Positions 52,529 through 61,897 of a stretch of DNA of 64,000 bases are shown here, one piece after another (the first letter of the stretch is position 1; each line of letters begins with the position of its first letter). This stretch comes from Planctomycetes bacterium syqfu (lineage in GTDB: Bacteria; Planctomycetota; Phycisphaerae; Phycisphaerales; Phycisphaeraceae). The DNA is taken from the NCBI GenBank assembly GCA_020974905.1, contig CP087563.1, forward strand, positions 930,001 to 994,000, read 5' to 3'. The notes beneath the pieces are model-generated. The model had not been told where the DNA came from and made no database searches. It worked only from the letters and a program-made list of their open reading frames with translations. Position numbers and translations under genes: made by a program.

Positions 52529-52939
52529 ATGCTCCAACTGCCCACCGTCATCCTGCATCACCAAACCGTCCATGGCAGTCACTACGACTGGCTCTGGCTC
52601 AATCCCGACACACGAGATGAATTACTGGGCATCCGCATCCCCCATCCCCCCGACCAATGGCAGGCACACACCAGCTTCAATGCTCAACCGCTTGCCCCCC
52701 ATCGCTTGACATACCTCACCTATCAGGGCAAAGTCTCCAACGGCCGCGGCAGTGTCATCCAGGTCGCCAAGGGACACGTCCTGGGCAACCGCATCGGTAA
52801 AGTGGGCTGGGATTGGCAAGTACACCTGCAAGGCTCGCACGCACCACAATCACAACCAAACGTGCGTGTTTTTGCAATCACCCCATCGTTGATACGATGC
52901 ACCATCAGAAACAATGACGGTTACGGAATACCCGCCTGA
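52529..52939 (+). CDS. Possible LigD N-terminal (3'-phosphoesterase)-like small protein
   Basis: A 136-residue soluble protein. The N-terminal HHQTVHGSHYDWLWL has the H-x-n-H-Y-D pattern, and APHRLTYLTYQGKVSNGRGS fits the Y-L-x-Y-x-G-x-V-S-x-G-R-G segment seen in small planctomycete proteins related to the LigD 3'-phosphoesterase domain. In the known domain the His, Asp and Arg residues bind the metal and 3'-phosphate. It is shorter than the standard domain. No ligase or Ku gene is nearby. The match is from memory of the pattern and needs a profile search. Confidence 0.5.
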   Translation: MLQLPTVILHHQTVHGSHYDWLWLNPDTRDELLGIRIPHPPDQWQAHTSFNAQPLAPHRLTYLTYQGKVSNGRGSVIQVAKGHVLGNRIGKVGWDWQVHLQGSHAPQSQPNVRVFAITPSLIRCTIRNNDGYGIPA

Positions 52940-52981
52940 TGATGACATACGTATCCAAGAATTCATGCTCCGGGAATCTCA

Positions 52982-53362
52982 ATGAATCACATTCGTCTTA
53001 CGGTTTTGGTTGTTGCACTCATTCAAATACTGATCGCAAGCCTGTGGCTGATATTGGTCTGTTTTGATCCCAATCCTGGAACTTGGACCATCGTCCATCT
53101 CTTAGCCCTGATCGGGTGTGGTGTATTGGGACTCATCGCTCGAAAAAACGGCCAGATGATCCGGACTGCGATTGCATTGAATTGGATACTCGTGATTCTC
53201 TGGAGCATTGGGTTACTTCAGATTTTCAGCATGTTCCTGAGCGCACCTGAACACCACGACATGTTGCTCTTAAACACCATGATGAGACTGGCACTTATTT
53301 TTCCGTGTGTACTTAACGGATTTTGCCTGATCAAGTTATCGCATCTCAAACCACGTACTTAA
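52982..53362 (+). CDS. Small hypothetical membrane protein
   Basis: A 126-residue protein with four hydrophobic spans (about 5-27, 36-53, 60-82 and 94-113). Not recognised. It follows the previous gene by 42 bp on the same strand, and CTCCGGGAATCTC ahead of the ATG is a poor ribosome-binding site. Confidence 0.6.
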   Translation: MNHIRLTVLVVALIQILIASLWLILVCFDPNPGTWTIVHLLALIGCGVLGLIARKNGQMIRTAIALNWILVILWSIGLLQIFSMFLSAPEHHDMLLLNTMMRLALIFPCVLNGFCLIKLSHLKPRT

Positions 53363-53404
53363 TGCGGAATTCTCGCCCATCCATTTTGAACTTTTGAGCC
53401 CCAC

Positions 53405-54298
53405 TCAACCTTGAGGCGGGACATTGCGTTCCTGCGGGACTTCGTCCCATGGCTCAGGGGACATCGCTTGTTGGATGGTAGTCGGGGATGCGCTCGGTTC
53501 AAAAGGATCGATTGCCGGTGAAACTTGCAAAGCTGCGATGTCTTTAATGACCAGATGCAGAATCAATATCGCAATTGCCAGATTAATCAGACCATGGAAG
53601 TAGATGTTAAATGGCAGCAAGTCCACAATCGTATTAACCAGAATCAGTGGCGTGATTGCCATCACCGACAAACGCATCAACGCTGCATAACTGAGATTCA
53701 ACTTGTGATGATTCACAAACAACAACCCGATGGCAGCAAGGATTAATACGCAAATGATGCGGTAAATGTAGGTTGAAAAGAGAAACATGAAGTACAAACC
53801 AATCGGGCCGAACTTGGCAAAAAGGTTGAGCCAATATTCTGCGGTCTGGCTGGTGAATGTATAGTCATCAATTTCATCAAACCTGAAACTGCGACTTTGC
53901 ATACCGCTTTGTTTGGTGATCACTTCGTTGGCAGTCACAAGAATCAAAGCCCCTTCTGCATCAGCCAATGATGTGACCTGCCCGGTGGTATCAATCATGG
54001 CCATGATCTGATCGGTTTGGGGATCGACAATGGCCAAAGGCTGTGGTACATCGGTGGATGCTTTGCCATCTTTAATGATGATGTCAGGAATCTGTGACGT
54101 AATTTCATGTGAATCGTTACCGACCCATTGATTGACTTCGATATGTATTTTGGCGGCAAAGGGTATCCATGTCAGCACCATCAGCAGGAACAGATATCCC
54201 AGGCAGGTCCCTTTCCAGTTCAATACCACATCCCTGTAAAACTTGATGGAAAAGAACGTCATGACTGGTGCATGGAAGAAACGATATGGCTTATTCAT
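53405..54298 (-). CDS. Membrane protein of DUF1189-like type
   Basis: A 297-residue membrane protein. A first span (about 27-48, CLGYLFLLMVLTWIPFAAKI) is followed by a ~120-residue extracytoplasmic region (with IVDPQTDQIMAMIDTTGQVT) and four C-terminal spans (about 160-260), then a Pro/Glu tail. The layout, one N-terminal span plus a soluble loop plus a multi-span C-terminus, and the start NKPYRFFHAPVMTFFSIKFY resemble DUF1189, but I could not check. Divergent from the gene at 54481. Confidence 0.55.
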   Translation of the reverse strand: MNKPYRFFHAPVMTFFSIKFYRDVVLNWKGTCLGYLFLLMVLTWIPFAAKIHIEVNQWVGNDSHEITSQIPDIIIKDGKASTDVPQPLAIVDPQTDQIMAMIDTTGQVTSLADAEGALILVTANEVITKQSGMQSRSFRFDEIDDYTFTSQTAEYWLNLFAKFGPIGLYFMFLFSTYIYRIICVLILAAIGLLFVNHHKLNLSYAALMRLSVMAITPLILVNTIVDLLPFNIYFHGLINLAIAILILHLVIKDIAALQVSPAIDPFEPSASPTTIQQAMSPEPWDEVPQERNVPPQG

Positions 54299-54480
54299 GT
54301 TGATTTCCCGGTAACGTGTGTTGCAAACAGATTGGCCGTGATGGAATTGTCCAAGCGATTCGCACTCGCGTCAACAACGCGCTTTGATTTTGCCATTCCA
54401 AAACGTGAACTGCTTCCCGTGATGACATTGCCAACATACAATGAATCACACAATGCAATCGCACTTACCGGGAATTCCTC

Positions 54481-54966
54481 ATGACGGATAACCAACCGCC
54501 TTTTGATTTGAATCGTGCGCATCGCTGGTTTGCAGTGGAACTCAACAACTTGGCGTGGGATGTGGTCGAAGCGGACAGCCGGACGCCGGATGAAATGGAG
54601 TTGATGATTCATGCTGCTCACGGCGCGTGTTATCACTGGCTGCAGGTTGGCAATATCCTCAACCACCAACGTGCCCAAAACCTGCTGGCCCATGCGTATC
54701 TCACCGCTGGCGAAGTCAACGCTGCCTTGCGACATGCCCTCAAATGCCTGGCCATCGGCGAGCAGGCCGGTGACCTGCAGGAGACATTCGACATCGTCAC
54801 CAAACACGGCATAGCAGCGTTGGCATTCAACCTCGCCCAACAACACGAACAAGCCAACGAACACAAAAAAGCTTTCGACGAAGCCTGCAAAGGGTTGGAT
54901 CATCCGGATGAGCTGGATGTGGTTAAGCGTTTGTATGTTGAGCCGATGGGGAAGATGCAGTGGTGA
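54481..54966 (+). CDS. Hypothetical helical protein
   Basis: A 161-residue, all-alpha soluble protein: RAHRWFAVELNNLAWDVVEA near the start and two TPR-like helical pairs (RAQNLLAHAYLTAGEVNAAL, TKHGIAALAFNLAQQHEQAN). No family recognised. No clear ribosome-binding site lies before ATG 54481; a short-leader transcript is likely. Role unknown. Confidence 0.65.
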   Translation: MTDNQPPFDLNRAHRWFAVELNNLAWDVVEADSRTPDEMELMIHAAHGACYHWLQVGNILNHQRAQNLLAHAYLTAGEVNAALRHALKCLAIGEQAGDLQETFDIVTKHGIAALAFNLAQQHEQANEHKKAFDEACKGLDHPDELDVVKRLYVEPMGKMQW

Positions 54967-55002
54967 CTACAATATCGACAATCAATTTACTGGATTAATG
55001 CC

Positions 55003-55773
55003 ATGTCAAGTGAACTCATAACCACAGTCATTTCGAGTGCCGTTGTTCTAGGAGCAGGTGGACTTTCAATATGGGGCCAGTTGCAAGCAATCCGCATGAA
55101 TCAGAAATTGCAAGAAGGACGTCAACAAAAAGAACGGATCACAAAGAATAATGACAAAGTTTCGGCGTATGTCGAACCATTAATACAAGCGGTACATGAA
55201 TTGCAAAGTCGATTCTACAATATCTTGGAACAAGACTTTACAAGGTATCTGACTAATGGAACTCTTCGTCAAAAAGACTACTTCATTAAGCACACCACAT
55301 TTGTGATCATGCAATATTTTGCATGGGCTGAAATTCTTCTACGCGAAGTTCAATTTATCAACATGTATATCTGTGATCATGAACGCCAAGGTAAGTCCAA
55401 AGCTCAAATCGAGCATATTCATGAGTTCAAGAAGCGGACTGAGGAAATAACGAAATCTTTTAGGACAGATCAATGGCACCAATCCTTGATGTTTTTTGCT
55501 GGCGAACAAAGAGCTTTAGGAGAACTCCTGATTGATTTTGGCGACGAAAGCTTTACCTGTAAGGGCTATGCGACATTTCTTTCGGACCAATCAATTTTAC
55601 AGAATCCACTTACAGAAGCATTAATGGCAGATGTTCAAAAGTTAGACACAACCCTCGCCCAAACTCACCCCAGACTCGTTGCCCTTCAAAACTCGTTGAT
55701 TGAACTACTCGATCATCTGGACAAAGACGCAATCCGTATTGACAGGAATGAGCGTAAAAAAGTTACAGCATAA
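55003..55773 (+). CDS. Hypothetical protein with N-terminal membrane anchor
   Basis: A 256-residue protein. One N-terminal membrane segment (TTVISSAVVLGAGGLSIWGQ, about residues 7-26) is followed by a long helical cytoplasmic part (about 30-250) rich in charged residues. Composition is more AT-rich than the flanking housekeeping genes and may reflect acquisition. It resembles the general plan of membrane-anchored accessory or defence proteins, but no effector motif is visible, so I make no functional claim. Confidence 0.6.
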   Translation: MSSELITTVISSAVVLGAGGLSIWGQLQAIRMNQKLQEGRQQKERITKNNDKVSAYVEPLIQAVHELQSRFYNILEQDFTRYLTNGTLRQKDYFIKHTTFVIMQYFAWAEILLREVQFINMYICDHERQGKSKAQIEHIHEFKKRTEEITKSFRTDQWHQSLMFFAGEQRALGELLIDFGDESFTCKGYATFLSDQSILQNPLTEALMADVQKLDTTLAQTHPRLVALQNSLIELLDHLDKDAIRIDRNERKKVTA

Positions 55774-55923
55774 GACCTACTTACTGATTATGCTGCAAAT
55801 ATCCCATCCCCCACTTGCCAAACCTTTGCCGATCTGCTAAATTACTTCGCTCTGTATTAAACGGACTAACAGATTTTTGATTTCGGCCTTGCTTAAAGGG
55901 CCAATATTAGGCAGAAGCGCATT

Positions 55924-56193
55924 ATGACCATTACCGCTGAACGCAAACAGGAACTGATCAAAGAATACCGCCGCGAAGACACCGATACCGGCAGCCCCGA
56001 AGTGCAGGTTTCCCTGCTCACCGAGCGTATTCAAGGTCTGACCGAACACCTTAAAGCCCACAAGCACGACTTTGCCAGCCGTCGTGGCCTGCTGATGCTT
56101 GTCTCCAGCCGCACCAGCCTGCTTCGCTATCTGGCCAAGAAGGACGAAGCTCGTTACAAAGAGCTGATCGGCCGCTTGGGTCTGCGCCGCTAA
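55924..56193 (+). CDS. rpsO: 30S ribosomal protein S15
   Basis: An 89-residue primary rRNA-binding protein of the 30S platform. Full length and typical: [60 protein letters not shown] and the terminal GLRR. Followed by a terminator and then by pnp, the classical rpsO-pnp order. The leader (55840-55923) can form a hairpin around GGCC-ttgcttaaa-GGGCC, a possible autoregulatory site. Confidence 0.97.
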   Translation: MTITAERKQELIKEYRREDTDTGSPEVQVSLLTERIQGLTEHLKAHKHDFASRRGLLMLVSSRTSLLRYLAKKDEARYKELIGRLGLRR

Positions 56194-56219
56194 TATCTGT
56201 CAATACACAAATTACACAA

Positions 56220-56248
56220 GGAGCATGGCACGGTGTCATGCTCCTTTT
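56220..56248 (+). terminator. Rho-independent terminator after rpsO
   Basis: GGAGCATG-gcacggtgt-CATGCTCC followed by TTTTC. Confidence 0.85.
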
Positions 56249-56620
56249 CATAACTGTCGCTAGCGAAATCTGCTTACAGGCAATCGTTTCGGAGCAGGCG
56301 GCAGTAGGCTCGACGCGCTACACTGTACACCGGCAAAAGACGCAACGGACTGCGGGCATTTGCCAAACCGATCGGGATTTCAAACACAAGCCCGCAGATG
56401 AGCCCGGCGAATCTGCGGGGCCGACAAGCGGGAATTCAACGCATTTTCACCATGCTCCCGCCCGTCTGATTCGCTCAAAAGTCACTTATCACCGGCTTTA
56501 ACGCATCTTGAAACTGACTTGTTGAACTGATCCAACGTACCGCACCGAGCCTTCTGTCTTCTGCATGCACCACGATTCACCTTGATACCAGCTTCCATGC
56601 GACAATTTGCATCGGCGGTT
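56249..56620 (+). other. rpsO-pnp intergenic region
   Basis: About 370 bp without a credible gene. It contains a strong stem, CCCGCAGAT (56391-56399) with ATCTGCGGG (56411-56419), which lacks a T-run, and an 87-codon frame at 56238-56501 that starts inside the terminator and is rejected. If read-through transcription from rpsO occurs, the hairpin would be in the pnp leader, where E. coli uses an RNase III-cleaved hairpin for autoregulation. Confidence 0.5.
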
Positions 56621-56650
56621 TTGCGTACTTGGATACTTTGCTTCTATAAT
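56621..56650 (+). promoter_or_regulatory. Promoter of pnp
   Basis: TTGCGT (56621-56626), 18-bp spacer, TATAAT (56645-56650). It would give a leader of about 95 nt. Confidence 0.6.
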
Positions 56651-56750
56651 TCGTATCCTCAATTACACGAACCGCTAAAGACAACTGAGCACCATGAATT
56701 GGAATCCCGAACGTGTCGGGACCAGGTGCCACAAGAAAGGACCATCTCGC

Positions 56751-58919
56751 ATGGCAGCAACGACCGTTTCATTGGAACTGGCAGGACGTACACTTAGCAT
56801 CGAAACCGGGCAACTGGCCAAACAGGCTGACGGCTCGGTCATGGTTCGCTACGGCGATACCGTCGTACTGGGCACCGCCGTCCGCGCAGCACCCCGTGAA
56901 GGCATCGACTTCTTCCCACTGACCGTCGACTACCGTGAAAAACTCTCGGCAGCAGGCAAGTTCCCCGGCGGGTTCCGCAAGCGTGAAGGCGCACCGAATC
57001 AGAAGGAAGTTCTGACGATGCGTAACATCGACCGCCCCATCCGTCCCCTGTTCCCCAAGCACTACTTTGACGAAGTTCAGATCCAATGCTGGGTCATGGC
57101 TGCTGACGGCCAGAACGAACCGGACGTCATCGCCGGCATCGCTGCTTCGGCTGCCCTGTCCATCAGTTCCGTCCCTTTCGAGGGCCCCATCGCCACCGTG
57201 CGTGTGGGTCGTGTCGATGAAGAGTTCGTCCTTTTCCCCACCGCTGCTCAAATGGAATACTCCGACCTGGACCTCGTGCTCTCAGGCCACAAAGACGGCC
57301 TGAACATGATCGAAGTCGGTGCACACTGTCTGCCCGAAGACGTTGTCGCCTCGGCCATCGAATTCGGTAACGAAGCGATCCTCAAGATCGTGGACATGAT
57401 CGATGACCTTGTGAGCAAAGTCGGCAAGGAAAAAGTCTGTGAAACACACGGCCCGACCGAAGCAATCGCCAAGGCCGTCAACGAAAAACTCGCTGGTCCG
57501 CTTAAGGCTGCCAAGACCACCGAAGGCGATAAGCTTGATCGTCAAAACGCTGTGAAGGAATGCATCAGCAACTTTATTGCAACCGAATTCCCCGAACCCG
57601 ACGAAAATGCCGGTGCCAAGACCTACAAGACCTGGCAGGAAAATGTGAAGCTTGCCAAGGTTGCGATTCACGATCTTGAAGAAGTCATCACCCGTGAAAT
57701 TATCCGCAGTGGTGTCCGCACCGACGGCCGCAGCTTTGACCAGCTTCGTGCCATCGAATGTCACACCGGTGTGCTTCCCGTGGTGCACGGTTCTGCCGTG
57801 TTCCAGCGTGGTGAAACCCAGGCCATGGTCACCGCCGTGCTCGGTACCTCCAAGGATGAACAGATCGTTGACGGTCTGGCTGAAGAGTACAGCGAAAAGT
57901 TCTACCTGCATTACAACTTCCCGCCCTTCTCGGTTGGTGAAGCCAAGCGCATCACCGGCCCCGGTCGCCGCGAAATCGGTCACGGCAAGTTGGCAGAAAA
58001 GGCACTCGTTCCCGTGCTGCCTGCTCCGGATGACTTCCCCTACACCATCCGTCTGGTCAGCGACATTCTCGAATCCAACGGTTCAAGCTCCATGGCTTCG
58101 GCATGCGGTGGCTGTCTGGCCCTGCTCGATGCCGGCGTTCCGCTGATCGCCCCGGTCGGTGGTATCTCCATCGGTTTGATCTCCGCGGATAACAAAGGTG
58201 ATGAAGAAATCTACCTCACCGACATTCAAGGTGAAGAAGACCACTTCGGCGATATGGACTTCAAAGTCACCGGTACCCGCGACGGCATCACCGCCATCCA
58301 GTTGGACCTTAAAATCCGTGGCCTGAATATGGATCAAATCCGCAAGACCTTCGAGCTTGCCAAGAAGAACCGTATCCAGATCATCGAAATGATCGAAGCC
58401 GAAGTGCCCGAGCCCAGGGAACTCAATCCCAACGCGCCGCGCATGCTCAAGACGCACATCCATCCCGACAAGATCGGTAAGCTCATCGGCCCCGGTGGCA
58501 AGACCATCCGTGCGATCGAAGCCCTCACCGGTGCCACGCTGGACATCGAAGAAGACGGTACGGTTTACGTCTCCGCCGTCGGACTCGACAAGGCCCAGGC
58601 CGGTTTGGAAGAAGTCGAAAAACTCTGTGCCGAGCTTAAGGTCGGAACCATCTACAACGGCAAGGTTGTTTCGATCAAGGACTTTGGTGCCTTCATCGAA
58701 CTGGCACCGGGGACCGAAGGTCTCTGTCACATCTCCGAACTGTCACACGGCTACGTCAAGCAGGTCAACGACGTCGTCAAGATGGGCCAGGACGTCAAGG
58801 TCAAGGTCATCAACATTGACGATCAAGGCCGCGTGAAACTGTCCATCAAGGCCACGCAGGATGTCCCTGCCGACGATGATAAGGGTGGCAAAGGCAAGAA
58901 AGACGGCAAGTCTGAGTAA
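56751..58919 (+). CDS. pnp: Polyribonucleotide nucleotidyltransferase (PNPase)
   Basis: A 722-residue 3'-5' phosphorolytic exoribonuclease. Two RNase PH domains (about 1-230 and 330-550; GKFPGGFRKREGAPNQKEVL, GETQAMVTAVLGTSKDEQIV, SNGSSSMASACGGCLALLDA), KH domain (about 575-625; IGKLIGPGGKTIRAIEALTG) and S1 domain (about 640-705; YNGKVVSIKDFGAFIELAPG), ending in a Lys/Gly-rich tail. ATG 56751 has AAAGGA 9 bp upstream; the 19-residue extension to 56694 is rejected. Follows rpsO as in most bacteria. Confidence 0.96.
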   Translation: MAATTVSLELAGRTLSIETGQLAKQADGSVMVRYGDTVVLGTAVRAAPREGIDFFPLTVDYREKLSAAGKFPGGFRKREGAPNQKEVLTMRNIDRPIRPLFPKHYFDEVQIQCWVMAADGQNEPDVIAGIAASAALSISSVPFEGPIATVRVGRVDEEFVLFPTAAQMEYSDLDLVLSGHKDGLNMIEVGAHCLPEDVVASAIEFGNEAILKIVDMIDDLVSKVGKEKVCETHGPTEAIAKAVNEKLAGPLKAAKTTEGDKLDRQNAVKECISNFIATEFPEPDENAGAKTYKTWQENVKLAKVAIHDLEEVITREIIRSGVRTDGRSFDQLRAIECHTGVLPVVHGSAVFQRGETQAMVTAVLGTSKDEQIVDGLAEEYSEKFYLHYNFPPFSVGEAKRITGPGRREIGHGKLAEKALVPVLPAPDDFPYTIRLVSDILESNGSSSMASACGGCLALLDAGVPLIAPVGGISIGLISADNKGDEEIYLTDIQGEEDHFGDMDFKVTGTRDGITAIQLDLKIRGLNMDQIRKTFELAKKNRIQIIEMIEAEVPEPRELNPNAPRMLKTHIHPDKIGKLIGPGGKTIRAIEALTGATLDIEEDGTVYVSAVGLDKAQAGLEEVEKLCAELKVGTIYNGKVVSIKDFGAFIELAPGTEGLCHISELSHGYVKQVNDVVKMGQDVKVKVINIDDQGRVKLSIKATQDVPADDDKGGKGKKDGKSE

Positions 58920-59618
58920 GGGATAGGGTATTTAACCTAACCTAGTCTTAAAATTTTGTTTTGTATTCTGGAAGAAACAGGTACAATATTAATTAAGGCA
59001 AATTGGGGGCCTTGGATCGATGCCACGCTTTCACAACGGCTGGCATCAATCCAATGGCATTCAACGCTCATATGGATGTCCATTTCAAAGTCGACATCCA
59101 CGTGACACCCATTTGTGAAGCGTTGTTTGATCTGACCAATGTACCCCAGGGGTATTGGGGTTAAATGGTCAATAGCAAGGTTTCAACATGACGGTTGTTA
59201 GGCTGGCTCATCATCTGGTGTTGGGTCAGACCTATCAAACCGATTTGCCCAATGACGTTGTTTGCTGATTGATACAGCTTCGGCCAAATCAATCAGTGGG
59301 GATAAGTAAGTGTTGTCTGTTGGAATGGGCCAGCAGATGACAGGGTAAAATCAGTTGGGATGAGAGTAGGAGTGTTTGTCGGCAAGGTGTTCGACGGCCA
59401 TGATGCGAATCATCGCGTGACTATCTGGACGGAGTGTTCATTCTGAGCACACAGCGTCAGATTCCTATCTAAGCACGCATTCATGTTTCCATTACGTCTT
59501 GGGACCAAACGTCAACAAACATTCCAGGGGCCATTTTTTGGTTAACGCCAACTGAATATCTCCCATGGTTTATCGGCAGTCGGTTTTGATCTGTACCTGT
59601 CGATGATTGGAGGTGCCT
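58920..59618 (+). ncRNA. Strongly structured intergenic transcript candidate (csp leader or small RNA)
   Basis: About 700 bp without a coding frame. A TACAAT box (58982-58987) could start a transcript. Four stable stem-loops follow: TTGGATCGATGCCA with TGGCATCAATCCAA (59012-59054, one mismatch); TGGATGTC with GACATCCA (59073-59100); GACCA...ACCCCA with TGGGGT...TGGTC (59134-59170); CTGATTGAT with ATCAATCAG (59265-59296). The region ends at the cold-shock gene. Cold-shock genes often have long, temperature-responsive leaders, so a leader is the first hypothesis; an independent RNA is the second. I recognise no known RNA family. Confidence 0.5.
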
Positions 59619-59858
59619 GTGCCAACGACTACTGGCAAGGTTAAGTGGTTTGATCCCAAAAAGGGATATGGATTTATCGTCGGTCCTCAGGAACAGGACG
59701 TCTTTGTACATTACAGTCATATCGATGGCGACGGGTTCCGCTCGCTCAAAGATGGCGAAGACGTGGAGTATGAACTGATCGAAGGCGACAAAGGTTGGCA
59801 GGCGCGGCAGGTCCAGCGTGCCGGTGCTGAAGTCAACCCTGGAAACAGTTCACACTAA
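59619..59858 (+). CDS. Cold-shock domain protein
   Basis: A 79-residue single-domain OB-fold RNA chaperone. Conserved RNP1 in GKVKWFDPKKGYGFIVG and RNP2 in DVFVHYSHIDGDGF. The chosen start is GTG 59619, five bases behind a perfect GGAGG; alternatives in frame are GTG 59613 (inside the Shine-Dalgarno) and TTG 59607. A C-terminal extension (VQRAGAEVNPGNSSH) goes beyond the usual CspA length. The long structured upstream region may regulate it. Confidence 0.9.
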   Translation: MPTTTGKVKWFDPKKGYGFIVGPQEQDVFVHYSHIDGDGFRSLKDGEDVEYELIEGDKGWQARQVQRAGAEVNPGNSSH

Positions 59859-59878
59859 CTCTAAAAAAGTTAGTGAAT
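59850..59878 (+). terminator. Hairpin over the csp stop codon
   Basis: CACTAACT-ctaaaaa-AGTTAGTG includes the TAA stop. No T-run follows, so it is a weak terminator or a stabilising hairpin. Confidence 0.5.
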
Positions 59879-60244
59879 TCCTGTAGACAACGTTTTATCT
59901 GAAGAGTCTTTGGGACCTTTCCCATGGATCGCGGATGATCGCTCATTGCACGTCCATATCACGATAACCAAGTTACAACTTTGTTAACGTGACAGATGTG
60001 TCTGCTTTGATTGTGAAGGTTGTTGTACGTCTTGAATGCCGCGTGACAGATGCAATTCCAAATGCAAACTGATGTCGAAGCGTCGATCACACGGCGGTTG
60101 GGTATCTGTTGGTGATGCGTCAGGGGTGATGCTTGTTGAGCGCAATGTGATGGCCTGTATCGAGTCGGCTGCATCTATCAGCGTTTGAGGTGTCGCCCGA
60201 CATCACTTGGATACAACACAATTTCCACCGGGGAGAACTTGGGG
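59879..60244. other. Intergenic region without a supportable gene
   Basis: About 365 bp between csp and the next gene; a start-like codon at 60185 is rejected in favour of ATG 60245. I see no clear hairpin cluster, repeat or promoter of near-consensus quality. Confidence 0.4.
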
Positions 60245-60910
60245 ATGCCCTACTGGCTTGCCAAATCACGTCGCCGACTCAAGTACCTCCATGCCGTTGC
60301 AGTCTGTCCTGCGCCGGATGGCGGGGCCTATTCGTATCACCTGATCATGCATGAGGATCAGTACATCCCAACCAGTCGAACCTGGCAACCTTCGATTGAT
60401 GCTGCCCAGGAGGACGCCCAGACTACGCTGAAGATCAAGCCCACGGATTGGAAGCATCATCCCGAACCCTTGCCGTTTGAGAAGCAGATTCAAGAAGCAA
60501 TCCAAAACGTCGCTGATCGCATTGAACAAGCTCAAGACACCATGCCACGGATGTCCGAGCGTTGCCAGGCCGCTTTCCGACAAGCCAAGGAGCGTCGCTT
60601 GACACCGGCTATGGGACGCCGCTTCAAACGATTGCTCCCGGGTAATTGGGGATGCGAAACACATCTGCTGACCATTAAGACGGACGGCCAATGGCAATGT
60701 ATCTCTGCGAATAACCCAGATGACAAACTCAAGCTTTTCTGCAAACTGCCTGTCGATCATGGAAGCTGGTATTACGCGATGGGCTTTGTCAGATTCACCT
60801 GCCCTGATTCGCGCATGCATTTACCGGCATGCATTATGGAGCTTGATGAAAACAAACTGATTCTGGCTGGTTTTTTCGACATTCAGCAATTTAGGCGTGA
60901 ACCCCAATGA
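60245..60910 (+). CDS. Hypothetical soluble protein
   Basis: A 221-residue protein not recognised. It starts MPYWLAKSRRRLKYLHAVAV at an ATG preceded by the purine-rich GGGGAGAACTTGGGG. A middle helical part (QIQEAIQNVADRIEQAQDTM) is followed by a beta-rich C-terminal half (THLLTIKTDGQWQCISANNP, MGFVRFTCPDSRMHLPACIM). No signal peptide, membrane span or catalytic motif. It precedes a histidine-kinase gene by 73 bp on the same strand. Confidence 0.6.
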   Translation: MPYWLAKSRRRLKYLHAVAVCPAPDGGAYSYHLIMHEDQYIPTSRTWQPSIDAAQEDAQTTLKIKPTDWKHHPEPLPFEKQIQEAIQNVADRIEQAQDTMPRMSERCQAAFRQAKERRLTPAMGRRFKRLLPGNWGCETHLLTIKTDGQWQCISANNPDDKLKLFCKLPVDHGSWYYAMGFVRFTCPDSRMHLPACIMELDENKLILAGFFDIQQFRREPQ

Positions 60911-60983
60911 CAGTGACATGTGAATCCACACACATACCCTTGAACCGTTTGGCAACACCCGATTCTCCGAGTATCTTTTGGTG

Positions 60984-61843
60984 ATGTTCATGTATCTGAT
61001 ATTTGGTATCGCCATCGGTGTGCTGTTGACCATCCCCATGGTCTACTATGCGTCCAAGCGCACTGCCACGCGCGTGCGTCAACTGGAGAACCGTGCCCAA
61101 TCCGCAGAACGTCTAGCAGAACTCGGCACCATGACAGGCGGGCTTGCACACGAAATCAAAAACCCCCTGTCCACCGTGGGCCTGAATCTGCAACTGCTTC
61201 AGGAAGATGTCGATGAACTGAGCAAACACGTCGAGCCCGATGATGTTGAAGCTGCTGAGCAGGTCGATCGTCTCAAGCGTCGCTTGACATCACTGTCCCG
61301 TGAGACGTTGCGACTTAAGGAAATTCTCGAAGACTTCCTGCGCTTTGCGGGTCGCATGAAGCTGGACATCAACCAGGAAAATGTCAACGAACTGGTTGCT
61401 GAACTCACCGACTTTTTCCGCCCACAGGCGAGCATGGAAAAGGTCCAACTGAGGACACAACTGGATGCCTCCCCGAGTTTGGCAGCGGTCGATCAGGGAC
61501 TTTTCAAGCAGGCGGTGCTCAACCTATTGATCAACGCCAATCAGGCCATGAGTCAGGCACGTGCCAAGGGTAAGCCGCACGGCGGTGCCAACGAGTTGTT
61601 GCTGCGGACCAAGAATGACGGTGATCACATTCAGGTCACCATCACCGACACCGACCGGGCATCGCTCCCGACACCCTCAAGGAAATCTTCAAGCCCTACT
61701 TCTCCACCACGCGTGGCGGGACCGGGTTAGGCCTGCCTACCACCCGACGCATCATCGAGGAACATGGCGGGAGCATCACCTGTCACAGTGATGTCGGCCG
61801 AGGTACGAGTTTTGTGTTACGCATGCCAGTAAAAGCCCGCTAA
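60984..61843 (+). pseudogene. Sensor histidine kinase with a frameshift in the ATP-binding G1 box
   Basis: One N-terminal membrane helix (about 3-24), then a HisKA dimerisation domain with the phospho-acceptor His in GTMTGGLAHEIKNPLSTVGL, and a HATPase domain beginning VDQGLFKQAVLNLLINANQA (N box). In the G1 box the frame is lost at about 61653: the plus-one frame continues with PGIAPDTLKEIFKPYFSTTR, GGTGLGLPTTRRIIEEHGGS and ends at 61843, so one base is missing from the expected D-T-G-x-G codons. As read, the protein stops at 61730 with an unrelated tail. This is either a recent inactivating mutation or a base-call error; a programmed shift is unlikely. No response regulator follows. Confidence 0.85.
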
Positions 61844-61897
61844 GTCACGCAAAGTGCAACCATTTGCTAGAATATTGGTATTGCCTGGTGACGAGAC

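Noticed and set aside
55003-55773. Possible anti-phage membrane effector
   Set aside because: N-terminal anchor and helical body only; no effector domain and no defence neighbours, so no support for a defence system.
56238-56501. 87-codon frame between rpsO and pnp
   Set aside because: Starts inside the rpsO terminator stem-loop and lacks a ribosome-binding site.
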